Assembly: GCA_964441705.1 (NCBI GenBank)
Contig: CAYTWF010000036.1
Coordinates: 1-32,793 of the forward strand
Origin: Eshraghiella sp964441705
Lineage (GTDB): Bacteria; Bacillota; Clostridia; Lachnospirales; Lachnospiraceae
DNA length: 32,793 nucleotides
Reading direction: 5' to 3'
This document shows positions 16,832 to 25,434 of this stretch, piece by piece. The first letter of the stretch is position 1, and every line of letters begins with the position of its first letter. A program made the position numbers and the translations under genes. The notes beneath the pieces were generated by a model, which searched no databases, was not told the origin of the DNA, and was given only the letters and a program-made list of their open reading frames with translations.

Positions 16832-16867
16832 AATCCCCGATATGTATCATGATACATATCGGGGATT
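16832..16867. terminator. Perfect 36-base palindrome, bidirectional terminator between convergent genes
   Basis: AATCCCCGATATGTATCA is followed at once by its exact complement, giving an 18-bp dyad without spacer. It sits 6 bases past the stop of the plus-strand ATPase and 4 bases past the stop of the minus-strand kinase. On the plus strand GTTATTATTT follows; the T tract is weak on both sides. Confidence 0.75.
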
Positions 16868-16871
16868 GTTA

Positions 16872-18812
16872 TTATTTACGGTTCATTACATTTCTTACTC
16901 TAAGCTCCACAATCTTCGGAGTTGTCGGCTTATACACAAAGTCATCAGCACCTGCACTGAGTATCTCTTCCTCCTGTTCAGGGTCACCAAACTGAGTATT
17001 GGCAATTATAGTAATGTGGTCATACAAAGAGTCTGAGCGAATTCTTCTAATCAAATCCAGTCCATCCATTACAGGCATCTGTATATCTGTAATAATCAGG
17101 TCAATATTACCGTTATTTTTAAGAAAATCCAGTGCCTTATATCCATCCTCTGCCTCATACACATCATATTCAGGGTATAACGCTTCCTTAATTATTGAAC
17201 GGTTCATCTGAATATCGTCAACAATAAGTACCTGCTTTCTTCCACTGTACTTCACAAGGTGGAGCATATCGGCAATACAGCCAAAAAGCTTGTCAACCTC
17301 AATAGGCTTGCCAACATGAGCATTCATACCGGCATCCTTTGATTCCTGGGCATCCTCTGAAAAAGCATTGGCAGTCATGGCAACAATCGGAATGCGAATT
17401 GCATCCTTTCTTGAAAGTCCCCTGATAGCTCGTGTAGCTTCAAGTCCATTCATAATCGGCATTCTGATGTCCATAAGAATCAGGTCATAATAATCAGGCT
17501 CTGACTTGGTGAACATCTCAACTCCATCAGCTCCGTTAGCTGCATGCTCAACAATAATGCCTTTCTTCTCCAGCAGTCTTGTAGCAATCTGTGCATTAAG
17601 AGGATGGTCTTCACACAAAAGAATTCTTTTGCCTCGGAAATCATAATTGTGGTAATCAAAATTATTAGTCCTGTTCCAGTTCTTAATCTGCTCCGGAGTT
17701 GCAATTGGCATTGGAATCTCTATAGTAAATTCCGTTCCTTTTCCAAGCTCACTCTTAACAGCTATACTGCCTCCCATAAGCTCAACAATCTGCCTTGTAA
17801 TTGTCATTCCAAGACCTGTTCCTGCATTGCTTTTCGTTGCCTTGTTAGCTTCCTGGGTAAATGGTTCAAAAAGATGTGGCAGAAATTCACTGCTCATACC
17901 ACAGCCATTGTCCTTAATAACAATTCTGTCCAGAACTACCTCATCATCCACAGATATATTGGATACATATACATCAATATTGCCGCCCTCCGGCGTAAAC
18001 TTAGCCGAATTACCAACAATATTCATTATTACCTGTTCAAATCTTCCCATATCAATATACACCGTCTTATACGGAAGATTCTCTGTATACAAGTTAAAGT
18101 GTATATTCTTGCTGTCCAGATTAGGCTTAAAAAGACCAACTATGTTCTTAAGTGCAGCCCTGCAGTCATACACACCAGGGTGCAGCTCCAGCTTGCCTAC
18201 CTCTATCTTGTTAACATCAAGAGTATCATTAATCAGATTAAGGAGATACTGACCTGATGCCTCAAGCTGCAGCAAATCCTTATAGGATTCCTCATCTGAT
18301 ATTGAATCCTTGAGCAGCGCAGTAATACCTAAGATTCCTGTTAGAGGCGTACGCATATCGTGGCTTACGCGGGAGAGAAAATCTGTCTTGGCCTTATTGG
18401 CCTGCTCCGCTTTCAGCAAAGCCTGTTCAAGCTCTCTTTTCTGGTCCTGCATAAGCAAAAGATTATCTATTCTCTTCTTAATAACAACGGGGTCATAGGG
18501 CTTAAACACAATATCATCCGCACCAAGCTCAAGGGCCTGACGCTCTGTTTTCTCCTGAAGAGACGTTGCTACAAGAATCCTTACATCACTGTACTTCTCG
18601 TCACATTTGACCTGCTGTAATACATCATATCCTGTCAGCTCCGGCATAATAATATCAAGTATAACAATGTCAACATGTCTGTTATGAATTATATCCAGGG
18701 CTTCCCCGCCATTTCTGGCCTCCAGAACATCATAATAGTCTGAAAAGTATTTTATTATTGTCTTGCGGCTCATTTCATCGTCATCAGCAATCAATAAAAC
18801 TCTCTTATTCAT
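16872..18812 (-). CDS. Cytoplasmic hybrid kinase: REC - HisKA - HATPase - REC - REC
   Basis: 646 residues without signal peptide or membrane helix. An N-terminal receiver (Asp53 in VILDIIMP) is followed by a coiled linker and HisKA with His151 (SRVSHDMRTPLTG). HATPase_c has NIVGNSAKFTP, DNGCGMS and GTGLGMTI. The second receiver has Asp448 (LMDIRMPIMNG) and the third has Asp576 (ITDIQMPVMDG). All catalytic and acceptor residues are present. The input is presumably phosphorylation of the first receiver by another kinase, so this is a node in a phosphorelay; no HTH or HPt domain is fused. AGGTGA precedes the ATG at 18812. It stands alone with a strong promoter. The output partner is not in this window. 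Confidence 0.92.
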   Translation of the reverse strand: MNKRVLLIADDDEMSRKTIIKYFSDYYDVLEARNGGEALDIIHNRHVDIVILDIIMPELTGYDVLQQVKCDEKYSDVRILVATSLQEKTERQALELGADDIVFKPYDPVVIKKRIDNLLLMQDQKRELEQALLKAEQANKAKTDFLSRVSHDMRTPLTGILGITALLKDSISDEESYKDLLQLEASGQYLLNLINDTLDVNKIEVGKLELHPGVYDCRAALKNIVGLFKPNLDSKNIHFNLYTENLPYKTVYIDMGRFEQVIMNIVGNSAKFTPEGGNIDVYVSNISVDDEVVLDRIVIKDNGCGMSSEFLPHLFEPFTQEANKATKSNAGTGLGMTITRQIVELMGGSIAVKSELGKGTEFTIEIPMPIATPEQIKNWNRTNNFDYHNYDFRGKRILLCEDHPLNAQIATRLLEKKGIIVEHAANGADGVEMFTKSEPDYYDLILMDIRMPIMNGLEATRAIRGLSRKDAIRIPIVAMTANAFSEDAQESKDAGMNAHVGKPIEVDKLFGCIADMLHLVKYSGRKQVLIVDDIQMNRSIIKEALYPEYDVYEAEDGYKALDFLKNNGNIDLIITDIQMPVMDGLDLIRRIRSDSLYDHITIIANTQFGDPEQEEEILSAGADDFVYKPTTPKIVELRVRNVMNRK

Positions 18813-18870
18813 CCATACTCACCTGCTTTACATATCTTACGTTCCTGTAAATAACACTAATATGGTTATA

Positions 18871-18899
18871 ATTATACAGTAGAATTAAATGTAATTCAA
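18871..18899 (-). promoter_or_regulatory. Sigma-70-type promoter for the triple-receiver kinase
   Basis: On the minus strand TTGAAT (18894-18899) and a perfect TATAAT (18871-18876) are 17 bases apart. It falls between the AraC gene stop (18928) and the kinase start, where no terminator was found. Confidence 0.75.
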
Positions 18900-18927
18900 C
18901 AGGTATATGGTAAAAATGTCCTATTTT

Positions 18928-19767
18928 TTATGCCTTTTCTACTGGAACCCAGATTTCACTGTAGTTATCCTCAGGATTTTCGCATGGTGGTGCATACATT
19001 TCAATGTTATAATTACCTGACAGCTTGTAGGTCTTGCAGGATGGTACCCATTCACTCCAGATTTTTGTATTCACATCCTGAAGTGCCTTAGGAAGCGCCC
19101 CACGGCATGGAAATACAGCCCAGGTTCCTGCTGGAATAACCTTAGTTACAAATCCCTCCGGTACATCATTCCATGGCAGATAGTTGTCTGCAATGTAATA
19201 TTCAAATTCCTTACCATCACCATCCAGACAGATTCCATACATTCCGCATACTACCTTACTGTCCTCACTGTTCATATGTTCCTGCCAAAACTTTGGTATC
19301 TCCTCATATGAATTGTCCATGCTGAATTTTCTTGACTTTCCCATTACTGTAAACTGTGATTTTTCGACGATTTTGTATTCTATCATACTTGCGCCCTCCA
19401 ATGTTAATTTGATTGTCAGTGGAGCAAAAGAATTAAGATGACAGCCCTTCTCTCTGGCTTCAGATGGTTTAATACCATGAAACCTTACAAAAGCTCTGGT
19501 AAAGCTGTCCGGAGAGTCATAGCCATACTTTAATGCAGCATCTATAACCTTAATATCCGAGCTTACCAGCTCCTGTCCGGCAAGAGTAAGTCTTCTGTTA
19601 CGAATATACTCTCCAACTGTAAAGCCGCACAGAACATTAAATATCTTCTGAAAATAGAATGACGAGACCAATGCTTTGCCGGCTACCTCATTAATATCAA
19701 TATTCTCTGTAAGATGTGTTTCAATATAGTCTAATGCCTCTGCCAAGCCTTCGTTCCAGCCCTTCAT
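18928..19767 (-). CDS. AraC-family regulator with GyrI-like effector domain
   Basis: 279 residues. Two helix-turn-helix motifs lie in the first 108 residues (INEVAGKALVSSFYFQKIFN and VIDAALKYGYDSPDSFTRAF, ending HGIKPSEAR). A C-terminal GyrI-like ligand-binding domain covers about 125-277 (YKIVEKSQFTVMGKSRKF, ending YSEIWVPVEK). This N-terminal HTH order is that of the Rob/BmrR-type effector regulators of Firmicutes, which often respond to hydrophobic or cationic compounds and control efflux or metabolism. GGAGGA precedes the ATG. A -10 hexamer without a good -35 and an inverted repeat upstream suggest regulated, possibly self-controlled, expression. No obvious target gene is adjacent. Confidence 0.92.
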   Translation of the reverse strand: MKGWNEGLAEALDYIETHLTENIDINEVAGKALVSSFYFQKIFNVLCGFTVGEYIRNRRLTLAGQELVSSDIKVIDAALKYGYDSPDSFTRAFVRFHGIKPSEAREKGCHLNSFAPLTIKLTLEGASMIEYKIVEKSQFTVMGKSRKFSMDNSYEEIPKFWQEHMNSEDSKVVCGMYGICLDGDGKEFEYYIADNYLPWNDVPEGFVTKVIPAGTWAVFPCRGALPKALQDVNTKIWSEWVPSCKTYKLSGNYNIEMYAPPCENPEDNYSEIWVPVEKA

Positions 19768-19795
19768 CTTCTCTTCCTCCGTTCACTGTAATTGC

Positions 19796-19801
19796 ATTAT
19801 A
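19796..19801 (-). promoter_or_regulatory. -10 element of the AraC-family gene
   Basis: TATAAT on the minus strand, 29 bases before the start codon. No -35 match at 16-18 bases, as expected for an activator-dependent promoter. The inverted repeat at 19811-19860 begins 10 bases upstream and covers the -35 position. Confidence 0.5.
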
Positions 19802-19810
19802 ACGTATATA

Positions 19811-19860
19811 CAGCTGTCATACCCGACTAATTGTGCACATTAATATCGGATTGACAGCTG
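19811..19860. promoter_or_regulatory. Spaced inverted repeat CAGCTGTCA...TGACAGCTG
   Basis: Perfect 9-base arms at 19811-19819 and 19852-19860, 41 bases between centres (about four helical turns), with a second imperfect dyad (TAATTGTGCACATTA) in the middle. It could be an operator of the adjacent AraC-type regulator or, read as RNA, a hairpin ending the GGDEF transcript, whose stop codon is 8 bases away. There is no T run after it, which favours the operator reading. Confidence 0.45.
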
Positions 19861-19868
19861 GTATCAGC

Positions 19869-20924
19869 TCATGCCTGCCTGTCAGCTTCCTGCTGCTTAA
19901 CAAGCTTCTTATTGATATACATATTCTTATCTGCCTGTGCCAAAAGTGTTCTCAGGGTACTATTCTCATACTGTTCTGAGCGTGCGTAGCCTACAGCATA
20001 GCTTATCTTCAGATATGGCTCTGCCTCATTAGCCTTATCCACATTACTCTGAACATTTTTCAATATCTGCTCAATTGCAGCCTCATCGCATTCCCTGATA
20101 ACGGCAATAAACTCATCTCCACCATAGCGTCCTACAAAATATATCTTAGGAATTCCCTCTCGTATCATCCTTGCAAAGTTAAGTATGGTACGGTCGCCCT
20201 CTTCATGCCCAAAATTATCGTTAATAAATTTGAGACTGTTAAGGTCAAACATCATACAGCATACAGAACCTGTAATCAGCTTGCCATCCTCCAACAGATA
20301 TTCACAGGCATTGCGGTTAGGCAGATGTGTTCTTTCATCCTCATAGACTCTGGTCTTAAGCAGCTTATTAGCCTTAACCACGCGCACCATATCCATGGCC
20401 TGCTTAATCAGCATAACAATAATAAGAATAATTAAGGCATTAATACACAGCTCCAGCCTGCTTATTATAGTTGCGCATCGTTGGGAATAGGTCTCAGCCT
20501 GAAATACCATCTCATTAGACAGTGTGAAATGCTGTTCGCTTATCTCAATAATATCCGCATCAGACCCGTGTCCATCTCTTCCGCCATATATCTCAGCCTT
20601 AAGCTTATCCCATACCGCCTTAAGCTCATCAACCTTATCCTGAAAATCAGCCTTATCTATTCTAATAAGCTTAAGACTGCTGCTTCCATTACTTATTCCA
20701 TCTATGTATCTGTCAAGAATTGCAATCTCCTCATCCGACTGTGTACCTGATACCTCAAGCTTAACAAGTCTCTGTGTCTCACCCCTTACAAGTCCTGCAT
20801 AATTAACAACTCTTGCCGTTCCCTGAATCCGGTTGACATAATACATCATAATAATAATCAGAACAATGAGTGTCAACGTTACAAGTATCTGAAGCAGCTT
20901 TCCTATGTTATTTTTCCTCTTCAA
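19869..20924 (-). CDS. Membrane GGDEF diguanylate cyclase
   Basis: 351 residues from a TTG at 20924. TM1 (about 10-28) is followed by an extracellular helical region of about 135 residues resembling PilJ/type-IV-pilus-sensor N-domains (AGLVRGETQRLVKLEVSG) and TM2 (about 165-185). A GGDEF domain (about 205-345) has LPNRNACEYLL, FDLNSLKFINDNFGHEEGDR and an intact GGDEF active site (GRYGGDEFIAV). The inhibitory RxxD I-site five residues before GGDEF is not present (PKIY stands there). It should make cyclic-di-GMP in response to an external signal. The TTG start is chosen because GGGGAGGTG stands 6 bases upstream; a frame-extending GTG at 21008 has no such site and would overlap the promoter. A monocistronic unit. 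Confidence 0.88.
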   Translation of the reverse strand: MKRKNNIGKLLQILVTLTLIVLIIIMMYYVNRIQGTARVVNYAGLVRGETQRLVKLEVSGTQSDEEIAILDRYIDGISNGSSSLKLIRIDKADFQDKVDELKAVWDKLKAEIYGGRDGHGSDADIIEISEQHFTLSNEMVFQAETYSQRCATIISRLELCINALIILIIVMLIKQAMDMVRVVKANKLLKTRVYEDERTHLPNRNACEYLLEDGKLITGSVCCMMFDLNSLKFINDNFGHEEGDRTILNFARMIREGIPKIYFVGRYGGDEFIAVIRECDEAAIEQILKNVQSNVDKANEAEPYLKISYAVGYARSEQYENSTLRTLLAQADKNMYINKKLVKQQEADRQA

Positions 20925-20960
20925 ATAAAGCACCTCCCCGTTTATCAGATGTATGACACC

Positions 20961-20966
20961 ATTATA
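20961..20966 (-). promoter_or_regulatory. -10 element of the GGDEF gene
   Basis: TATAAT on the minus strand, 36 bases before the TTG start, between the upstream terminator (20979-21014) and the ribosome binding site. The -35 is poor. Confidence 0.5.
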
Positions 20967-20978
20967 TACATATTTATT

Positions 20979-21014
20979 AAAAAAAGCGATGAATAATTTA
21001 ATATTCACCGCTTT
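20979..21014 (-). terminator. Intrinsic terminator of the maltodextrin operon
   Basis: On the minus strand AAAGCGGTGAATA pairs with TATTCATCGCTTT (one G-U pair) around a 6-base loop, and the right arm runs into a seven-T tract. It begins 10 bases past the malQ stop. Confidence 0.88.
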
Positions 21015-21023
21015 ATAATAGCA

Positions 21024-22511
21024 TCACACTCTTCCATACAGTCTGGTACAGTCTCTAAGCTTAGCCTCCACCTCATCATTAAATGCTCCCGGCAGTGCTC
21101 TCCACTTCCAGTTACATCCAAGAGTTGACGGGATATTCATTCTGCTTTCGCTTCCAAGTCCCAGGATATCCTGCGCTTGAATAATGGTAAGCTCAGAAGT
21201 AGTTGCCCATAACGCCTTAATCATATCCCAATGTGGCTCTTTATCGCCTAATCGCAGATACTCTCTGGCATAATCCACATCTGATGAGTCAGCTGTGTTC
21301 ATCCATCCACAAATTGTATCATTATCATGGGTTCCTGCATAAGCAACACTGTGCACAGGATAATTATGTGGCAGATAATCGCTGTTATTATTGTCTCTGC
21401 TGTCAAAGGCAAATTCCAGAACCTTCATGCCAGGGAATCCGCTTTCTCTAAGCATCGCTCTTACAGAATCCGTAAGATACCCCAAATCCTCAGCAATAAT
21501 ATTCTGTCTTCCTATAGTTCTCTCAACTGCCCGAAACAGTTCTATTCCCGGACCCTTTCTCCACTGTCCTCTTATGGCATTCTCATCACCATAAGGAATT
21601 GCATAATAGGACTCAAAGCCTCTGAAATGGTCAATTCTTAACACATCATATATACTGCAGGCCTCTTTAATTCTCCTGCACCACCAGCTATAGCCATCAG
21701 CTGCCATAACATCCCACCGAAACAATGGATTACCCCACAGCTGTCCAGTTGCAGAGAAACCATCTGGCGGACATCCCGCAACATCCACAGGCTCCAGCTC
21801 TTCATTAAGAAGAAACAGTTCAGGATGAGACCATACGTCAACGCTGTCAAGCGCCACATATATTGGAATATCCCCGATAATAGATATTCCACGGTCATTG
21901 GCATAGCCCTTAAGCTCGTTCCATTGACTGCGAAAAAGAAACTGTACGCCCTTCCAGAAATTAACAGCCTCAGCATATTCTGCCCTTGCACCATTAAGTG
22001 CATCCGGCTGTCTTTTCTTAAGCGGCTCCTCCCATTCCGTCCAGGAATGACCGTCTCTTTTGTCCTTTATTGCCATAAACAGTGCATAATCCTCAAGCCA
22101 GTCACTGTTTACACGGCAAAACTCCTCGTATTCCCAATTTCCATTTTCCAAAAGCTTTTTAACAGCCTTTTTCAGAATTGGATATCTTTTATTATATAAT
22201 ACGCCATAATTAATTGAATCAGGTGTATTTTCCCAATCTATATCTGAATAATCTGAATAGTCTATCAGACCCTTATTACATAATTCCCTCAGGTCAATAA
22301 AATATGGATTACCTGCAAATGAGGAAAATGACTGATATGGTGAATCCCCATAGCTTGTAGGTCCAACCGGCAGAATCTGCCAGTACGACTGCTGCGAGCG
22401 TACAAGGAAATCCACGAAATCTCTGGCGGTCTGACCCATTGTGCCAATTCCATCCTCTGAAGGAAGTGATGAAATATGCATAAGCACGCCGCTTTTTCTC
22501 ACGCTTTCCAC
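21024..22511 (-). CDS. malQ: 4-alpha-glucanotransferase (amylomaltase, GH77)
   Basis: 495 residues, the usual size for bacterial MalQ. It transfers alpha-1,4-glucan segments between malto-oligosaccharides in the cytoplasm, releasing glucose. The catalytic residues are visible: nucleophile Asp294 (VLRIDHFRGF), acid/base Glu341 (IIAEDLGYLT) and Asp396 (GTHDNDT). The N-terminus (KSGVLMHISSLPSEDGIGTMG) and SYWQILPVGPTSYGDSPYQSFS are standard MalQ motifs. Translation starts at a GTG (22511), 11 bases after the LacI stop; AAAGGG lies very close to this start, so a GTG four codons later cannot be excluded. It is the last gene of the sugar-transport operon, which points to maltodextrin as the imported substrate. 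Confidence 0.96.
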   Translation of the reverse strand: MESVRKSGVLMHISSLPSEDGIGTMGQTARDFVDFLVRSQQSYWQILPVGPTSYGDSPYQSFSSFAGNPYFIDLRELCNKGLIDYSDYSDIDWENTPDSINYGVLYNKRYPILKKAVKKLLENGNWEYEEFCRVNSDWLEDYALFMAIKDKRDGHSWTEWEEPLKKRQPDALNGARAEYAEAVNFWKGVQFLFRSQWNELKGYANDRGISIIGDIPIYVALDSVDVWSHPELFLLNEELEPVDVAGCPPDGFSATGQLWGNPLFRWDVMAADGYSWWCRRIKEACSIYDVLRIDHFRGFESYYAIPYGDENAIRGQWRKGPGIELFRAVERTIGRQNIIAEDLGYLTDSVRAMLRESGFPGMKVLEFAFDSRDNNNSDYLPHNYPVHSVAYAGTHDNDTICGWMNTADSSDVDYAREYLRLGDKEPHWDMIKALWATTSELTIIQAQDILGLGSESRMNIPSTLGCNWKWRALPGAFNDEVEAKLRDCTRLYGRV

Positions 22512-22522
22512 GCCCTTTCTCT

Positions 22523-23530
22523 TTACACTAATGCTTTCGCGCTTTCACCGGCAACCAGGTAGAAAGGCTCCAGCTCGTGAATAGCATCTTTTTTATTCTC
22601 AATACACTCAAGGAGAATCTCGATACTCCTTGATGCAATCTTTTCCTTGGACTGACGAATTGTTGTCAGTCTGGGACTAATATATCTTCCTATATCAATA
22701 CCATCAAAGCCAATAACCGATATGTCCTCCGGCACGCTAAGTCCCCTGTCACATATTGCGCGCATTGCACCAATTGCCATAACATCGGACATTGCAAAAA
22801 CAGCGGTCATATCCGGCATCTTATCAAGAAGACGCTCCATGGCGTAATAGCCATCCGTTATGGTAAAATATGACGCCTCATACTGTCTTTTCTCATTAAA
22901 TTCCTGCCCATGCTCCACGAAAGCATCAACACATCCATCATAACGTCTGTCCGACGCACTTGATACCATTCGATATCCGCCAAGGACACCAATGTTGTAA
23001 TGCCCCAGTGCGAAAAGATGATTCACCGCCAGCTTGGAGGCCTCGTAGTCATCAGTACTCACACTTGACAGATTGTTAAAGCCAAGCTGTGACGCATCAT
23101 TGGTAACAAGCACACATGGAATGGTAATCTGAGCAAACATCGCCTTCACGTTGTGAAAATTACAGCCAAGGAAAATAATACCCTGAGGGTGTCTCTCACG
23201 GCCTATCTGGAGTGCCACCTCCATCTCATTCTCATCCTCACTGATATAATTAATCATGAATGCATAGCCTTTTTTCTCAACCAGACCCTGCATGGACTCC
23301 ACAAGAGCTGCAAACAGCATATTCTGAGTACCCTTTACTATAATTGCCAACCCATCCTCTGACTGCTTCTTAAGATGCTTGGCATAACTGTTTAATTTGA
23401 AATGGTATTTGTCAACTGTCTCCATAACAGCTTTTCTCGAGCGTTCGGATACTCCCGGCTCATTATTCAGCACTCTCGATACAGTTCCTACCGAGTAGCC
23501 TGATTCACGGGCAATGTCTTTGATTGTCAT
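22523..23530 (-). CDS. LacI-family transcriptional regulator, probable maltodextrin operon repressor
   Basis: 335 residues. The N-terminal LacI HTH (TIKDIARESGYSVGTVSRVLNN, residues 2-23) and hinge helix (YAKHLKKQ) are followed by a periplasmic-binding-protein-like sugar-sensing domain (about 60-330). The C-terminal ISVIGFDGIDIGRYISPRLTTIRQ is typical. AGAGGTGG precedes the ATG. It lies inside the transporter operon, 38 bases after the second permease and 11 before malQ, the usual arrangement for a local regulator. The two AANCGNTT-type operators around the operon promoter are its likely targets, although they equally fit CcpA. The effector is presumably maltose or a maltodextrin. Confidence 0.94.
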   Translation of the reverse strand: MTIKDIARESGYSVGTVSRVLNNEPGVSERSRKAVMETVDKYHFKLNSYAKHLKKQSEDGLAIIVKGTQNMLFAALVESMQGLVEKKGYAFMINYISEDENEMEVALQIGRERHPQGIIFLGCNFHNVKAMFAQITIPCVLVTNDASQLGFNNLSSVSTDDYEASKLAVNHLFALGHYNIGVLGGYRMVSSASDRRYDGCVDAFVEHGQEFNEKRQYEASYFTITDGYYAMERLLDKMPDMTAVFAMSDVMAIGAMRAICDRGLSVPEDISVIGFDGIDIGRYISPRLTTIRQSKEKIASRSIEILLECIENKKDAIHELEPFYLVAGESAKALV

Positions 23531-23568
23531 CTATTCCACCTCTTTTGTTCAAAACATCTGGGAATAGT

Positions 23569-24438
23569 TTACCCCTTAACTGCTCCGGCTGCAACACCTT
23601 TAATAATATGCTTCTGACATGTCAGATAAAATACTATCATAGGAATTATACTAATTGTAATAAGTGCCATTATTGCGCCAAGGTCCACTGCACCATAGCT
23701 GCCCTGAAGATACTGAATATGAATTGGTATTGTCATATACTTGGTTCTGTCCAATACAAGGTATGGAAGAAGGTAATCATTCCATATCCACATAATCTCA
23801 AGAATACCTACTGATACAAGTGTTGGTTTGAGCATTGGCAGAATAATACTGAAAAACATTCTTACAGGACCACAGCCGTCTACAGCTGCCGCCTCTTCAA
23901 TCTCCAGCGGAAGTGACTTGACAAAACCTGAGAACATAAACACCGCCAGTCCTGCACCAAATCCAAGGTAGATAATTGGAATTGTCCATGGAGTGTTAAG
24001 CTTTAAGGTATCTGCGGTCTTTGATAATGTAAACATTACCATCTGGAATGGAACAACCATTGAAAATACACATAAATAATATACTATCTTACATGCCAAT
24101 GAATTAATTCTGGTTATATACCATGCAGCCATTGACGTACATATAAGTATCAGTCCCGTTCCCAGAATAGTTATAATCAAGCTGAAAAGAACTGATTGCA
24201 TAAAAGGATAGCTGCCAAAGGTCGCGCCTTTAATATAGTTAGCCCATTTAACAAAGGACTCTGCTGTAGGCAGACCGAAGGTATCGGTCTTAACAAAGGT
24301 ATTAGCCTTAAATGAATTCAGCAGTACGCATACAATTGGAAGAATATATACTATTGACAATACTGAAAAAATAATTGTCAGTGTTGTTTTACCGCGTCTT
24401 TCTGACGCAAGTGTCTGTTCTTTACCTTTATTAGACAT
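23569..24438 (-). CDS. Sugar ABC transporter permease (MalG type)
   Basis: 289 residues with six predicted membrane helices. The EAA loop reads EIEEAAAVDGCGPVRMFFSIILP, the contact site for the cytoplasmic ATPase. The N-terminus is short and basic, as in MalG/LacG-type CUT1 permeases, and the C-terminus ends KHIIKGVAAGAVKG, a typical CUT1 ending. The start overlaps the stop codon of the first permease (TAATG), so translation is coupled. No ATPase gene is in the operon; such systems commonly use a shared MsmX-like ATPase encoded elsewhere. Imports maltodextrin or a related oligosaccharide, judged by malQ. Confidence 0.95.
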   Translation of the reverse strand: MSNKGKEQTLASERRGKTTLTIIFSVLSIVYILPIVCVLLNSFKANTFVKTDTFGLPTAESFVKWANYIKGATFGSYPFMQSVLFSLIITILGTGLILICTSMAAWYITRINSLACKIVYYLCVFSMVVPFQMVMFTLSKTADTLKLNTPWTIPIIYLGFGAGLAVFMFSGFVKSLPLEIEEAAAVDGCGPVRMFFSIILPMLKPTLVSVGILEIMWIWNDYLLPYLVLDRTKYMTIPIHIQYLQGSYGAVDLGAIMALITISIIPMIVFYLTCQKHIIKGVAAGAVKG

Positions 24439-25364
24439 TACTGCTGCACCTCCTTAGACTTTGTTGCACGAAGCTGAACTACAGAAATAACTGCTACAAG
24501 TATGAAGAATACAACTGCCTTAGCCTGGGCTACACCACGGGATGCAGTGCTTGCTCCATAGAATGTATTATAAATATTCAATGCCAGCATCTCTGTTGTC
24601 TTAACTACTGTTCCGTCACTTCCAAAGCTGAATGGCTGTCCACCTGTCAACGCCAGGTTCTGGTCAAAAAGCTTAAAGCTGTTAGTAAGTGTAAGGAACA
24701 TACATATTGTAATTGATGGCATCAGATTAGGAATAGTAACATGAATCAGCTGTTTCCACTTACCTGCACCATCAATCTTGGACGCCTCCATAAGCTCACC
24801 AGGTATTGCCTGAAGTCCTGCAATATAGATAATCATCATGTATCCAACCTGCTGCCAGCACATAAGAATTATCAGTCCCCAGAATCCATACTTGGTCTCC
24901 ATAAGAATTGAAGTACCAAAGTGCTGCAGTACGCCATCAAATATCATGCTCCAAATATATCCCAGTACAATTCCACCAATAAGGTTAGGCATAAAGAAAA
25001 CTGTTCTGAAAATATTAGTTCCCTTAATACCGGATGTAAGAAAATATGCAATCGTAAATGCAAGGAGATTAATTATTAAGAGTGATACCAGTGCAAACAA
25101 TGCCGTGTACCAGAATGCATGTAAAAATGTTGCATCCTTAAATACCTTCAAATAGTTCTTGAAGCCCACCCAGCTGGCATCGCCTATAGTCGTAAACTTA
25201 CAGAACGAAAGATATCCGCCCTGAAAAAATGGAACTATAAATCCAATACAGAACGCCAAAAAAGTAGGTCCAAGAAACAGCCAGCAATATCTTCTTAATG
25301 GTCTTCTGACTAATATTGAATTAACGGAAGTTCCGCTATTTTTAGTGTGTTTCGAGCCTTTCAT
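24438..25364 (-). CDS. Sugar ABC transporter permease (MalF type)
   Basis: 308 residues with six membrane helices. The EAA loop is ELMEASKIDGAGKWKQLIHVTIPNL. The N-terminal RRYCWLFLGPTFLAFCIGF and SFCKFTTIG segment are typical CUT1 MalF/LacF-type features; the long periplasmic loop of enteric MalF is absent, as usual in Firmicutes. The ATG at 25364 is preferred to the TTG two codons earlier because AGGAG lies 7 bases before it. It follows the binding-protein gene by about 140 bases containing a stem-loop, and is coupled to the second permease by TAATG. Forms the translocation pore with the 23569-24438 product. Confidence 0.95.
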   Translation of the reverse strand: MKGSKHTKNSGTSVNSILVRRPLRRYCWLFLGPTFLAFCIGFIVPFFQGGYLSFCKFTTIGDASWVGFKNYLKVFKDATFLHAFWYTALFALVSLLIINLLAFTIAYFLTSGIKGTNIFRTVFFMPNLIGGIVLGYIWSMIFDGVLQHFGTSILMETKYGFWGLIILMCWQQVGYMMIIYIAGLQAIPGELMEASKIDGAGKWKQLIHVTIPNLMPSITICMFLTLTNSFKLFDQNLALTGGQPFSFGSDGTVVKTTEMLALNIYNTFYGASTASRGVAQAKAVVFFILVAVISVVQLRATKSKEVQQ

Positions 25365-25434
25365 GGTCAAGCTCCTTTCTTATTATTATTCATGTACTAT
25401 TATATGCTTTTTCCACAACATTAACAAATTCTTT

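Noticed and set aside
19851..19856. TTGACA on the plus strand as a -35 element
   Set aside because: No plus-strand gene follows and no -10 is found at the right distance; it is part of the inverted repeat.
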